From Planctomycetota bacterium (GTDB taxonomy: Bacteria > Planctomycetota > Planctomycetia > Pirellulales > UBA1268): DNA of 44,948 bases. Numbering within the stretch: the stretch's first letter is position 1; the number at the start of each line of letters is the position of its first letter. A model generated the notes under the pieces. It saw nothing but the letters and a program-made list of their open reading frames with translations. It was not told the origin of the DNA and searched no databases. The stretch lies in assembly GCA_018970785.1 (NCBI GenBank), contig JAGWVR010000019.1:1-44948 (forward strand), in the 5' to 3' direction. Positions 1-9,581 of the stretch are shown here, one piece after another. Both the position numbers and the translations under genes were made by a program.

Positions 1-899
<899 letters not shown>

Positions 900-1012
900 G
901 GCAGACTCCGGGGTGGGGCGGTTGCGACCGGGTGCCGGGCGAAACCGCTCGGAGATCATCTTCCTGCCGCGAGGGCAGCGTGTCGAGTTGCCGCCGCGTG
1001 CCGGGGCGGGGC

Positions 1013-1441
1013 TCAGGGGCGCTCGAGCAGCCGATCGATCGCGCCGCCGGCCAGCGCCGCGGCGAACGCCTCACGATCGGGGTAGATCGCCCGGGCGGTG
1101 AGGAGCACGACCCAGTTGTGGACCAGCGGCGTGATCGCCACCACCACGGCGCCATGGCGCGAGGCCTCCCAGATCTCGATCGCCGTCCCCATCGAGGCCT
1201 CGGGCACGAAGGCCACGACGAGATCGGCCCGGCGGCACATCCCGACATGGGCCTCGAACACGTCGCGCGCCTGCTCCAGCCCATAGTCGACGGACGTGGC
1301 GTGCCGGGCGAAGGGGTCGTAGACTTCGGCCTCCGGCCAGCGATCGACGAGGAGACTCCGCAGCGCTTCGCGGTAGCCCTGGTCGTGGACGAGGTTCCCC
1401 ACGTGGGAGCCCTGCATGATGCCGGCGAGGAACACGCGCAT
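1013..1441 (-). CDS. Nucleoside 2-deoxyribosyltransferase-like small protein
   Basis: A 142-residue protein starting [13 protein letters not shown]. The opening beta strand with a small-residue loop, the later Y-D-P...E-A and the segment ADLVVAFVPEASMGTAIEIW resemble the nucleoside 2-deoxyribosyltransferase-like fold. In that family a D-x-(V/I)-(V/I)-A strand and a G-T-x-x-E-(I/L) helix form the nucleoside pocket, and the E of GTAIEIW would match the catalytic Glu. There is no signal peptide or membrane segment. The frame stays open upstream to 1897, but that stretch is antisense to the peptidase gene and has no homology, so I start at 1441. This start shares the palindrome CATG with the start of the divergent peptidase gene. 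The substrate cannot be told; the family call is moderate. Confidence 0.7.
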   Translation of the reverse strand: MRVFLAGIMQGSHVGNLVHDQGYREALRSLLVDRWPEAEVYDPFARHATSVDYGLEQARDVFEAHVGMCRRADLVVAFVPEASMGTAIEIWEASRHGAVVVAITPLVHNWVVLLTARAIYPDREAFAAALAGGAIDRLLERP

Positions 1442-2744
1442 GACGACCCCTTCGAGGGCGACGGCTTCGAAACGGAAGGCACCCTCGGGGGCAGCGGCCA
1501 AACCGGCGCCCCGTCCGCGGGCGTGGGGCGGGAGTCTACGGCCGAGCGCCGCGCCCGCGAAGCCGACGGCCGGACCGCAGCCCGACCTCGCCGCGGCACG
1601 GCGCGTGGTCCTCGACCTGCTGGCGATCCCCGGCGTGTCGGGGGACGAGAAGCGGGTCGCGGAGCGGATCGTCCACTGGCTGGTCGAGGCGGGCTGCCCG
1701 CGGGCGGCGATCTCCTTCGACAACGCCCACACCAAGACCCCGACGGCCGGCAACGTCGGCAACCTGATCGTCAAGCTCCCCGGCACGCGGCCGGGACCGC
1801 GCCGCCTGCTGATGGCCCACATGGACACCGTGCCGGTGTGCCTCGGGGCGAAGCCCAAGGTCAGTGGCCGGTTCGTCGCCAGCGCCGACCCCGCCACCGG
1901 CCTCGGGGCCGACGACCGCGCCGGGTGCGCCGTGGTGCTGTCGACGGCGCTGGAGATCCTCCGCCAGGGACTCGATCATCCGCCGCTGACGCTGCTGTTC
2001 GCGATCCAGGAGGAGGTCGGGCTGTACGGGGCGCGGTTCGTCAGGGCCGCCGACCTCGGCCGGCCGCGGCTGGCGTTCAACTTCGACGGCGGCGCGGTGG
2101 AGAAGATCACCGTCGGGGCGACCGGGGGCTACCGGATGGACATCGCCGTCACCGGCCTGCCGAGCCATGCCGGCGTGGCTCCGGAAAAGGGGGTGTCGGC
2201 GATCGCGATCGCGGCCCTGGCGATCGCCGATCTCGTGGCCGGCGGGTGGCACGGCCTGGTGGAGAAGGACGGCAAGCGCGGCACGAGCAACGTCGGCACG
2301 ATCCACGCCGGCAGCGCCACCAACGTGGTCGCCGACGCCGCCCTGCTCCGCGCCGAGGCCCGGAGCCACGATCCGGCGTTCCGCGCCAGGATCGTCAAGG
2401 CGATCGAGACCGCGTTCCAGTCGGCGGCGAAGCGGGTCAAGGCGGCCGACGGCACCACCGGCCGCGTCACGATCGACGGCCGGCTCGATTACGAGGCCTT
2501 CCGGCTGGAGGCCGACGAGCCGTGCGTCGTCGAGGCGACGGCGGCGGTCCGCGCCGTCGGCCTGACCCCGCGGCCGGAGGTTTCCAACGGCGGCCTCGAC
2601 GCCAATTGGATGGCGGTCAACGGCGTCCCGACCGTGACGCTCGGCTGCGGGCAGATGGAGATCCACACCACCAAGGAGCGGCTCGACCTCGAAGCCTTCG
2701 AGACCGCCTGCCGGGTGGCGTTGCGGCTGGCCACCGGAGGTTGA
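1440..2744 (+). CDS. M20/M42-type zinc metallopeptidase (tripeptidase-like)
   Basis: A 434-residue protein from ATG 1440; an ATG at 1416 in the same frame is also possible. The first 50 residues are Ala/Pro/Lys-rich and lack homology, so the true start could be later. The di-zinc site is visible: HMDTVP (His at about 127, Asp 129), GADDRAG (bridging Asp at about 157), catalytic QEEVG (Glu at about 190), FNFDGG (Asp at about 215), and near the C-terminus MEIHTTKE with the last His ligand. The dimerisation domain lies between. It resembles the peptidase T/PepT-like branch of M20, cytoplasmic aminopeptidases of di- and tripeptides. The stop is 4 nt before the methyltransferase start, so the two are probably co-transcribed. 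Substrate specificity is inferred only. Confidence 0.88.
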   Translation: MTTPSRATASKRKAPSGAAAKPAPRPRAWGGSLRPSAAPAKPTAGPQPDLAAARRVVLDLLAIPGVSGDEKRVAERIVHWLVEAGCPRAAISFDNAHTKTPTAGNVGNLIVKLPGTRPGPRRLLMAHMDTVPVCLGAKPKVSGRFVASADPATGLGADDRAGCAVVLSTALEILRQGLDHPPLTLLFAIQEEVGLYGARFVRAADLGRPRLAFNFDGGAVEKITVGATGGYRMDIAVTGLPSHAGVAPEKGVSAIAIAALAIADLVAGGWHGLVEKDGKRGTSNVGTIHAGSATNVVADAALLRAEARSHDPAFRARIVKAIETAFQSAAKRVKAADGTTGRVTIDGRLDYEAFRLEADEPCVVEATAAVRAVGLTPRPEVSNGGLDANWMAVNGVPTVTLGCGQMEIHTTKERLDLEAFETACRVALRLATGG

Positions 2745-2748
2745 CCAG

Positions 2749-3711
2749 ATGCCAGGGAAGGCGCGGCGGGGTCTGGCGGTCGACCGCGTCCACCGGGGCG
2801 ACTGCCTCGAGCTGCTCGCCCGCGTGCCCGACGGCACGGTCCATCTCGCGTTCGCCGATCCGCCGTTCAACATCGGCTACGACTACGACACCTACGACGA
2901 CCGTCGCCCCGCTGACGACTACCTCGCCTGGTCACGCCGCTGGCTGGCCGAGATCGTCCGCGTGCTCCGCCCCGACGGCACGTTCTGGCTGGCGATCGGC
3001 GACGAGTACGCCGCCGAATTGAAGGTCCTGGCGACCCGCGAGCTGGGGCTCACCTGCCGGAGCTGGGTGGTTTGGTACTACACGTTCGGCGTCAACTGCC
3101 GGCAGAAGTTCAGCCGCTCGCACGCCCACCTGTTCCATCTCGTCCGCGATCCGCGCGCCTTCACGTTCAACACCGACGCGATCCGCGTCCCCTCGGCGCG
3201 CGAGCTGGTGTACGGCGACCGCCGGGCCGACCCGACGGGTCGCCTTCCCGACGACACCTGGATCCTGCGGCCCCAGGACCTCCCCGACGGGTTCGGGGCC
3301 GACGGCGACACCTGGTACTTCCCGCGGGTCTGCGGAACCTTCAAGGAGCGCAGCGGCTGGCACGGCTGCCAGATGCCCGAACAGCTCCTCGGCCGGATCA
3401 TCCGCGCCTCGAGCAACCCCGGCGATCTCGTGCTCGATCCGTTCGCCGGGAGCGGCACGACGCTGGCGGTGGCGAAGAAGCTGCGCCGGGCGTTCCTCGG
3501 CTGCGAACTGTCGGCCGCGTATGCGGCGCGGATCCGCAAGCGCCTCGCGGCGAGCGCCCCCGGAGCCCCCCTCGACGGCGCTCCCGAGCCGCTCAAGAGC
3601 GTGCCGACGACGGCCGCCGGCCGTCGGCTCGGTGGCAGCGGGGGCGCGACCAGGGGGAAAACCTCGCGCCAGGAACGCCAACGTCTCTTGTTTTCGCGGC
3701 GGCGGGTCTGA
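2749..3711 (+). CDS. Orphan DNA methyltransferase, beta class (N6-adenine or N4-cytosine)
   Basis: A 320-residue protein. The catalytic motif IV is DPPF at residues 37-40 and the SAM-binding motif I is DPFAGSGTT at 230-238, in the order IV then I that defines beta-class amino-methyltransferases. The [12 protein letters not shown] and WVVWYYTFG stretches fit the catalytic fold. The C-terminal 45 residues are basic and low in complexity. No restriction endonuclease or specificity subunit is near, so it is an orphan enzyme, possibly for epigenetic marking. DPPF is closer to adenine-specific enzymes, where DPP(Y/F/W) is usual, than to SPPY-type N4-cytosine enzymes, but the target base and site cannot be read. 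It follows the M20 peptidase by 4 nt and precedes scpB by 44 nt in the same direction. Confidence 0.92.
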   Translation: MPGKARRGLAVDRVHRGDCLELLARVPDGTVHLAFADPPFNIGYDYDTYDDRRPADDYLAWSRRWLAEIVRVLRPDGTFWLAIGDEYAAELKVLATRELGLTCRSWVVWYYTFGVNCRQKFSRSHAHLFHLVRDPRAFTFNTDAIRVPSARELVYGDRRADPTGRLPDDTWILRPQDLPDGFGADGDTWYFPRVCGTFKERSGWHGCQMPEQLLGRIIRASSNPGDLVLDPFAGSGTTLAVAKKLRRAFLGCELSAAYAARIRKRLAASAPGAPLDGAPEPLKSVPTTAAGRRLGGSGGATRGKTSRQERQRLLFSRRRV

Positions 3712-3755
3712 TTGAATCCGGGCACCGGCATCCCCCCCCCCCGGTCGCCCCCGCC

Positions 3756-4529
3756 ATGCCCCGCCTTCCATCCCGGCCGAAGCCCGACCAGCGGATTGCC
3801 GGTGAGGCGGCTGCGGCCACCAGCTCAGGCGCCGGGTTCGTCGGTCCCCCGGCCGATGGCGGGCTGTCGATCGACCGTCTCGCCCAGGCCTTCGCGGCGA
3901 TGATGGGGACGGCCGATCCGTGGACGCCGCGTGCCGAGCCGGCGGTGGCGCAGGAGGATGCCTCACCGTCGCTCGATGACGACGGCCTCGCCCCTGGCGC
4001 CGAGGAGGGCTGCCGTGTCGATCCGGCGACGATCCTCGAGGCGTTGCTGTTCGTCGGCCAGCCCGACGGCGCGGCCTTGTCGGGGCGGCGGGTCGCGGCG
4101 CTGATGCGCGGCGTCCGCGCTCAGGAGGTCGACGAGCTCGCCGCCGAACTCGAGCGTCGCTACCGGGCCAACGGTTGCCCCTACGAGGTCGTGCCCCGGG
4201 ACGACGGCTGGGTGATGCGCCTGCGTGGCGAGTTCGCCGGCGTCGGCCGGGTGAGCGAGGCCCGCGCCCGGCTGGTGCGCCTCGATGCCGAGGCCCTCGA
4301 TGTCCTCGCGGTGGTGGCCTGGAACCAGCCGGTCCCCCGCGACCGTCTGGTGGCACTGGGCTGTGATGCCCCCCCGGCGACGCTCCGCACGCTGGTGCGT
4401 CGCGGGCTGCTCGCGATCGAGCCGCAGCCAGGGGGCGAACCCAGCTACCGGACGACCGCCAAGTTCCTCGAGGTGTTCCGGCTCGAAAGCCTCGCCGACC
4501 TGCCGCGGGCTCTCGAGCCGCCGGCCTGA
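3756..4529 (+). CDS. scpB: Segregation and condensation protein B (ScpB)
   Basis: A 257-residue protein from ATG 3756. The first 85 residues are low-complexity and not conserved. The ScpB core begins at DPATILEALLFVGQ (the usual ILEALLFVS start of ScpB) and carries two winged-helix units. It ends with YRTTAKFLEVFRLESLADLP, the typical ScpB ending. ScpB binds ScpA and the SMC ATPase to form the bacterial condensin that organises and segregates the chromosome. Neither scpA nor smc is in the window, although scpA often lies next to scpB in other phyla. The frame continues far upstream through the methyltransferase gene, but homology and the intergenic ATG support this start. It is convergent with cca, 22 nt apart. 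Confidence 0.92.
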   Translation: MPRLPSRPKPDQRIAGEAAAATSSGAGFVGPPADGGLSIDRLAQAFAAMMGTADPWTPRAEPAVAQEDASPSLDDDGLAPGAEEGCRVDPATILEALLFVGQPDGAALSGRRVAALMRGVRAQEVDELAAELERRYRANGCPYEVVPRDDGWVMRLRGEFAGVGRVSEARARLVRLDAEALDVLAVVAWNQPVPRDRLVALGCDAPPATLRTLVRRGLLAIEPQPGGEPSYRTTAKFLEVFRLESLADLPRALEPPA

Positions 4530-4551
4530 CCGGGCGGCGGTGACCGATCGC

Positions 4552-5817
4552 TCAGCCCTGGCCCACCAGCCACGCGAGCGCCGCGGCGCGGCTCGTCAGC
4601 ACGCCGTCGAGTTGCAGCCGGCGGGCTTCGGCGAGGATCCGGCCGAGAGCGGGGCCGGCGGCGATCCCCGCGGCGAGGAGGTCGGCCCCGGACAACAGCG
4701 GTGCCGGATCGATTTCGTCGCGGGGTCGCTCGAGCTGCGCGGTGAACCACCGCGCAGCGTCAACGCTGGCGCGGCCGGTCGCGGTCCGTGCCCGGAGCAG
4801 GTCGGCAAGGCGCGGCGCGTCGGCCGCCGCCACCCACGGCTGCAGGTTCGACCAGGGCTCGGTCGGCGGGACGTCGATCGCGCCGAGCACCGCCAGCCCG
4901 TCGACGAGCCACGCCGCCAACTTCCCGGTGGCGTTGGCGAGCCGGAGGCGGCGCGCGGCTGTGGCGATCGCGGCCTTCGCGGCCGCGTCCGCGCCGTGGG
5001 TCTCCAGGGCGAGCACCGCCAGCGCCGAGGCCAACAGCGGCTCGTCGAGCGCCCCGATCACCTCGCCGGCGCGCGGCAGCGCGTCCGCGGCGAATTCACC
5101 GAGGACGTGCGCCGCCAGGCCGGTCTCGGCAAGCAGTCCGAACGCCTGCCGTCGACCCGGGCGCGTCGCCATCCTGGTCAATTCGTCGGCCACGCGCTCC
5201 GGGCTGACGGTGGTGACCGTCCGTGCCATCCGCTCGATCGCCTGCCACGTCTCGCGCTCGATCACGAACCCGAAGGCGGCGGCGAAACGGACCGCGCGGA
5301 GGATCCTCAAATGGTCCTCGGCGAAGCGCAGCGCCGGCGCGCCGATCGCGCGGATCACGCCGGCGGCGAGGTCGGCCCGGCCGCCGACGTGGTCGTGAAC
5401 CTCGCCGGTGAGCGGATCGAGGAACATGCCGTTGATGGTGAAGTCTCGCCGCAGCGCGTCTTCGCGGGCGTCGGTGAACCTCACCCCGTCGGGATGCCTG
5501 CCGTCGCTGGAGGGGGCGTCAGCCCGGTACGTCGCCACTTCGACGGGGGCAGTGCCACGGGGGCCGAGAACCGTGATGACACCGAACGACGCCCCCACGG
5601 CGAGGGTCTTTCGGGTTCCGAAAACACCCCGAACGACGTCGGGAAGAGCCGCGGTGGCGACGTCGTAGTCGGCCGGTGTCCGGCCGAGCAGTTCGTCGCG
5701 GACGCAGCCCCCGGCCCAGAAGGCTTCATGTCCGGCTTCACGGAGCCGGAGGACGACGGCGACGGCGAAACGCCGGGACGATTCCGGGTCGAAATCCGTG
5801 ACCTCCGACCGACCCAT
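4552..5817 (-). CDS. cca: CCA tRNA nucleotidyltransferase / poly(A) polymerase family
   Basis: A 421-residue protein. The class II nucleotidyltransferase head is clear: AGGCVRDELLG (GG at 36-37) and the metal-binding D50-Y-D52. It is followed by RRDFTINGMFLDP, the ERhxxE-like region, and the RNA-binding helix LRILRAVRFAAAFGF. The enzyme adds or repairs the 3' CCA of tRNAs in the cytoplasm, and the tRNA-Gly at 27200 lacks an encoded CCA, which would make such an enzyme necessary. Class II bacterial enzymes can be CCA-adding, CC- or A-adding, or poly(A) polymerases, and the motifs do not settle which. ATG 5817 is chosen because upstream sequence is promoter and leader of the divergent DUF1559 gene. 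Confidence 0.9.
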   Translation of the reverse strand: MGRSEVTDFDPESSRRFAVAVVLRLREAGHEAFWAGGCVRDELLGRTPADYDVATAALPDVVRGVFGTRKTLAVGASFGVITVLGPRGTAPVEVATYRADAPSSDGRHPDGVRFTDAREDALRRDFTINGMFLDPLTGEVHDHVGGRADLAAGVIRAIGAPALRFAEDHLRILRAVRFAAAFGFVIERETWQAIERMARTVTTVSPERVADELTRMATRPGRRQAFGLLAETGLAAHVLGEFAADALPRAGEVIGALDEPLLASALAVLALETHGADAAAKAAIATAARRLRLANATGKLAAWLVDGLAVLGAIDVPPTEPWSNLQPWVAAADAPRLADLLRARTATGRASVDAARWFTAQLERPRDEIDPAPLLSGADLLAAGIAAGPALGRILAEARRLQLDGVLTSRAAALAWLVGQG

Positions 5818-5821
5818 TTGG

Positions 5822-5850
5822 TTGACACCCTCGTAGGACAGACCTATTCT
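5822..5850 (+). promoter_or_regulatory. Sigma-70-type promoter of the DUF1559 gene
   Basis: TTGACA (5822-5827), a 17-nt spacer and TATTCT (5845-5850). The -35 is perfect and the -10 is 5 of 6. Transcription would start near 5857 and give a leader of about 130 nt. The leader contains a small GGCGG/CCGCC hairpin near 5900-5913 and a GGAGG ribosome-binding site about 10 nt before the ATG at 5986. The box begins only 5 nt from the start codon of the divergent cca gene. Confidence 0.75.
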
Positions 5851-5985
5851 GAACGCTTCTGCCGAGGTTAGCAGGGGTTGAGGAGGGTGATTCCGCGTCG
5901 GCGGAGAGCCGCCACAACCCAAAGCCTCGTCGGGCGTTTCTTCATCACGTTTCGTTTTTTCGCCCGTCTCCAACGGAGGTGTTGA

Positions 5986-7086
5986 ATGGCTCATGGAATG
6001 GTGGCCGCCCGTACGAAGCGTGGGTTCACGCTCGTCGAGCTGCTGGTCGTGATCGCAATCATCGGCACGCTCGTCGGTCTGCTCCTTCCGGCCGTTCAGG
6101 CGGCTCGTGAGGCGGCCAACCGCAGCAACTGCAGCAACAAGAACAAGCAGCTCGGCTTGGCTCTGCAAAATCACCACGACGCCCGCAAGGCGTTTCCGGC
6201 GGCGATCGACCGGTTGCCCTCCACGGCGATCGCGATGTCGAACACCGGCGTCACCGGATTCAGCTGGCTCGTTCACATCCTCCCCTACATTGAGGAGGCC
6301 AATCTCTACAACGTTCTTTCCAGCAATTCCAACCGGTTCGCCCGGTTGAATTCGGCTGGCGCGGCGAACAACGTCTACACCGTCGTCGGCCCGATCGGCA
6401 CGACTCCTGCATACCAGACGCAGCTGCCGGGGCTTCTCTGCCCGAGTTTTGCCGGTCAGCCGACCGCGCAGATCAGCACGTCGAGTAACTATCGTTCGTT
6501 GCTTCCGAACCTTGGTGGCCTCACCAATGTCGCCATCACCAACTACAAGGCGATGGCTGGCGTCTGTGAGCGGGAAGAAAATGCCAACATCGGTGACAAC
6601 GGTGCGATCCCGTTCCGCAGCCCGAAGGTCATCAACGAGGCGAACGACAACCTCCCCTACTTCGGCTTGAACATGGCCGCCGTTCGGGACGGCACCTCGA
6701 AGACGATCTGCATCGCGGAGTCGAAGGAGAACGGTAATTCGTCGTGGATGGACGGTTCGTGTGCGTACGTGACCGGTCTGTCCGGTGACTCGTCGGCTGT
6801 GCCGACGCTCGTCAACGGGATTTGGACGAACGTGGCCGGTGCCAACTGCGCCCTGCAGTACGGACCGTCGGCTGCTGCCGCGACGCGTGTCGGGCAGGCC
6901 AACACCGGGTTCGCCCGCTTCCCGCTCGGCAATTCCGCGTGGGGCCCGTCGAGCGAGCACTCGGGCGGTCTTGTGATGCACACGTACGTCGACGGATCGG
7001 TGAAGACGCTGTCTTCCGACATCGATCCGACGATCTACTACGCCTTGATCAGCCGCGACTCGGGTGAGAACGTCAGCGAGCCGTGA
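5986..7086 (+). CDS. DUF1559 (SBP_bac_10) pilin-like secreted protein
   Basis: A 366-residue protein starting MAHGMVAARTKRGFTLVELLVVIAIIG. The KRG|FTLVELLVV motif is a type III (prepilin-type) leader with Glu at +5 of the mature protein. It is followed by the very typical LLPAVQAAREAANRSNCSNK. Near the C-terminus is the H-G-G...D-G motif (HSGGLVMHTYVDGS). This combination defines the DUF1559 family, which is hugely expanded in Planctomycetes. The protein is presumably processed by a prepilin peptidase and displayed on, or assembled at, the cell surface. Its function is not established. It has its own promoter, a GGAGG ribosome-binding site and a strong terminator at 7139-7177, so it is a single-gene unit. 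Codon use is less GC-extreme than in neighbouring genes, with more T-ending third positions, which may reflect high expression. Confidence 0.95.
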   Translation: MAHGMVAARTKRGFTLVELLVVIAIIGTLVGLLLPAVQAAREAANRSNCSNKNKQLGLALQNHHDARKAFPAAIDRLPSTAIAMSNTGVTGFSWLVHILPYIEEANLYNVLSSNSNRFARLNSAGAANNVYTVVGPIGTTPAYQTQLPGLLCPSFAGQPTAQISTSSNYRSLLPNLGGLTNVAITNYKAMAGVCEREENANIGDNGAIPFRSPKVINEANDNLPYFGLNMAAVRDGTSKTICIAESKENGNSSWMDGSCAYVTGLSGDSSAVPTLVNGIWTNVAGANCALQYGPSAAAATRVGQANTGFARFPLGNSAWGPSSEHSGGLVMHTYVDGSVKTLSSDIDPTIYYALISRDSGENVSEP

Positions 7087-7138
7087 TCGATCCTCGCCTC
7101 CCGTTTCGGCAGGCGGTTTCGATTCGATCCCAGTTCAA

Positions 7139-7177
7139 CGGCGGCCGGGGAGCGACGCTTCCCGGCCGCCGCTTTTT
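7139..7177 (+). terminator. Rho-independent terminator after the DUF1559 gene
   Basis: An 11-bp perfect stem, CGGCGGCCGGG (7139-7149) with CCCGGCCGCCG (7161-7171), closes an 11-nt loop and is followed by C and five T. It lies 53 nt after the stop codon and in front of the rhodanese gene, which argues against starting that gene upstream of it. Confidence 0.9.
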
Positions 7178-7214
7178 ATCGGCGATGGTCAGGAGATTCC
7201 AAGGGATCGACGCG

Positions 7215-7565
7215 ATGGCCGACCATGCGCCCGTGCCGCTCGAGATCGACGTCCACACGGCTGCTGCCGTGATCGCCGACAAGGGCGGTCCGCGTCCTTT
7301 CCTTCTCGATTGCCGGACAGCGGAGGAATCCGCTTTGGCTCGGATCGACGGGGCGGTGCTGATCCCGATGCAGGAGATTCCGCAGCGCCTTGGCGAACTC
7401 GAATCCCACCGCGATCGGCTGCTGATCGTCCATTGCCATCACGGGATGCGCAGCCTCCGCGTCGCCGGGTGGCTCCGGGAGCAGGGGTTTTCCCAGGCGA
7501 CGAGCATGGCCGGAGGAATCGAGGCCTGGAGCACCGCGATCGACCCGCGGGTGCCACGCTACTGA
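7215..7565 (+). CDS. Single-domain rhodanese-like sulfurtransferase
   Basis: A 116-residue protein with one rhodanese domain. Visible motifs are FLLDCRTAEE (beta strand before the first helix), IPMQEIPQRL, and the active-site loop HCHHGMRS with catalytic Cys74, followed by MAGGIEAW. The CxxGxRS loop is the form found in GlpE- and MoeB-type sulfurtransferases that pass persulfide sulfur. It has no signal peptide, so it is cytoplasmic. I start at ATG 7215 because the in-frame start at 7083 would place the DUF1559 terminator inside the gene. The sulfur acceptor is unknown; the neighbouring MnmE-like gene is on the other strand and convergent. Confidence 0.9.
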   Translation: MADHAPVPLEIDVHTAAAVIADKGGPRPFLLDCRTAEESALARIDGAVLIPMQEIPQRLGELESHRDRLLIVHCHHGMRSLRVAGWLREQGFSQATSMAGGIEAWSTAIDPRVPRY

Positions 7566-7591
7566 CCGAGGTCGCCCGCGGGCGGCCCCGG

Positions 7592-8767
7592 TCATCCGAG
7601 GATCGCATCGATCTCGGCCACCTGCCGGGCCGTGAAAGGCACCGCGCCGACGAGGAGATCGGGGTCGCTCCGCTCGGCAGGGACGAGGCGATCGACGATC
7701 GCCTTGGCGAGCGTGTCGATACCGGTGCCCGAGATCACCGAGGTCGCGATCGCCCCGGGGGGCACATCAGCGTTCGGCGCACGATCGTGCTTGGTGACCA
7801 CGACGAGATCGGCCGGCCCGACCACCGGCGGTGCGGCGGCGCCCGCCTCCCGGACGAGGAGCACCAGATCGGCATCCGCGGCTGCCCGCGCGGCCGCCGC
7901 GATCCCTGCAGACTCGGTCGGCGCGGCCGGCTCGCCAGGGGCGCGGTGGCCGGCCGTATCGACAAGATCAATCTCCCAGCCGTGGAGGACGACGGGGGTG
8001 ACGAGCAGATCGCGCGTCGTCCCCGGGACGGGTGAAACGATGCTCCGCGCGTGGCCCGCCAGCGCGTTGACGAGGCTGCTCTTGCCAGCGTTGACCGGGC
8101 CCGCGAGGACGACGCGCCACGGGTCCGCCAGCCGCAGGCCGATCCCGGCCGCCGCGCGCAATCGCGAACCGAGGGCGCGGGCCGCAGCTGGATCCTCGTC
8201 GACGAACCGGCGGAGGTCGGCAAGCGCCCGGTCGAGTGTTCCGGTGAGTTGCCTGGCGAGGATCGACGCCGCCCGCGGGCCGCCGACGCGGCACAGTGCC
8301 TCGCGGGCCTCGATGGCTACCACGCCCACACCGACGTGCCCGAGCCATTCCCGCCAGTCGATCACTGTCGCCCCGCCCGCGGCGAGACCGGCGAGCACGT
8401 GGGCCGGGGCGGCCGCGCCGCCGTGGCAGTGGACTTCGTGGACGCTCCACCCGCCCGTGGGCACGACCGTGACGATCACCTCCTCCCCCGCGCCACCGGG
8501 CAGCACCGGTGCCCAGCGCCCAACCCGCACACCTGACGCGGGCAGCCCGCCGGCGAAGGGACGGAACAGCCGCGCGACCAGGTCGCCGGCGCGCGGCCCG
8601 GCGACGCCGACCACCGCCAGCGCCCCGCGCCCGGGCGGCGTGAGCAGCGCCGCGACGGGAGCGACTGGCCGCGACGGTTCACCCCCGCTACAACCCTGAG
8701 CAGCGGCGGCGGCCGCCGAGCGGCCAGGCCGGCGGTGCGGCGGCCCGGGGGCATCACGATCGTTCAC
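7592..8767 (-). CDS. MnmE/TrmE-like GTPase lacking the C-terminal Cys motif
   Basis: A 391-residue protein with a GTG start. The N-terminal third resembles the MnmE tetrahydrofolate-binding domain: LLTPPGRGAL, then VHEVHCHGG. A helical segment and a Ras-like G domain follow, with G1 AGPVNAGKSS near residue 220, G2 region PGTTRD, G3 VDTAGH, G4 TKHD (NKxD in most relatives) and G5 SVISGTGI. True MnmE is about 450 residues and ends in C-(I/L/V)-G-K, whose Cys is needed for tRNA U34 modification with MnmG; this protein ends DAILG and lacks it. It could be a divergent MnmE or a paralogue with another task. No other in-frame Met exists, and no clear ribosome-binding site precedes the GTG. It is divergent from the peroxiredoxin, with 13 nt between the starts. 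Confidence 0.82.
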   Translation of the reverse strand: MNDRDAPGPPHRRPGRSAAAAAAQGCSGGEPSRPVAPVAALLTPPGRGALAVVGVAGPRAGDLVARLFRPFAGGLPASGVRVGRWAPVLPGGAGEEVIVTVVPTGGWSVHEVHCHGGAAAPAHVLAGLAAGGATVIDWREWLGHVGVGVVAIEAREALCRVGGPRAASILARQLTGTLDRALADLRRFVDEDPAAARALGSRLRAAAGIGLRLADPWRVVLAGPVNAGKSSLVNALAGHARSIVSPVPGTTRDLLVTPVVLHGWEIDLVDTAGHRAPGEPAAPTESAGIAAAARAAADADLVLLVREAGAAAPPVVGPADLVVVTKHDRAPNADVPPGAIATSVISGTGIDTLAKAIVDRLVPAERSDPDLLVGAVPFTARQVAEIDAILG

Positions 8768-8780
8768 GAGGAGTCATCCG

Positions 8781-9434
8781 ATGGCGAAGAAAGTCCGTCG
8801 TTCCACCAGCCAGGCCGGCAAGACTACGAAGAAACCGGCTGGCGCCTCCCGCAAACCGACGAAATCCGCCGTCCGCCGCGTGGTGCGCACGCCGCCGGCG
8901 CCGGCCACAGGCGGCCGTCCGGCGGCCCGGGGCCCGGTGCCGGCGAAGGCCGCCCCCCAGGCCGACGGTTGGCTCGCGGTCGGTCGCCCCGCACCCGATT
9001 TCACCCTCCCTGACCACGCCGGGGTGAATGTCTCGCTGGCAGCGCTCCGCGGGAAGCCGGTCGTGATCTTTTTCTACCCCAAGGACGACACCCCAGGATG
9101 CACGGTCGAGGCCTGCGGCTTCCGCGACGCCGCGGCACGGTTCGGCAAACGTGGTGCCGTCGTCATTGGGATCAGCCCCGACGGCTCCGCGAGCCATGCC
9201 CGGTTCCGCACCAAGCACAAGCTCCCCTTCACGTTGCTGGCCGACGAGGCCCACACCGTCGCCGAGCAGTTCGGAGCGTGGCGGGAGAAGAGCCTGTACG
9301 GGCGGAAATACATGGGAATCGCCCGGAGCACGTTCGTCATCGATGGCAAGGGGCGGGTCGCCCGCGTGTTCACCACGGTCAAACCGGCCGGTCATGCCGA
9401 CGAGGTCCTGGCCGCGCTCGCCGACCTCGGCTGA
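8781..9434 (+). CDS. bcp: BCP-type thiol peroxidase (peroxiredoxin) with basic N-terminal tail
   Basis: A 217-residue protein. Residues 65-217 form a thioredoxin-fold peroxiredoxin: PAPDFTLPDHAG, then FFYPKDDTPGCTVEAC with peroxidatic Cys107 and a second Cys five residues on (Cys112), as in E. coli BCP. GISPD and ARSTFVIDG(K) follow. It reduces H2O2 and organic hydroperoxides using thioredoxin. The first 60 residues are an unusual Lys/Arg/Ala/Pro-rich tail absent from typical BCPs (about 155 residues), which may bind nucleic acid or polyanions. GAGGAG about 8 nt upstream supports the ATG at 8781. A later start is possible if the tail is not translated, but no equally good site is seen. Confidence 0.92.
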   Translation: MAKKVRRSTSQAGKTTKKPAGASRKPTKSAVRRVVRTPPAPATGGRPAARGPVPAKAAPQADGWLAVGRPAPDFTLPDHAGVNVSLAALRGKPVVIFFYPKDDTPGCTVEACGFRDAAARFGKRGAVVIGISPDGSASHARFRTKHKLPFTLLADEAHTVAEQFGAWREKSLYGRKYMGIARSTFVIDGKGRVARVFTTVKPAGHADEVLAALADLG

Positions 9435-9581
9435 CGCGGTGCGGCAGAACCCTCACGACCGGTCACCTCGAGCACGGTCCGCACCGTCGGCGGCGCCGAT
9501 CGCCGGGAGAACGTTCTCCCGGCGCGGCGGCGGGGTGTAGGGTTTCGGCGTCGTGCCCCGCCTACCCATGCCGTGCCGATC

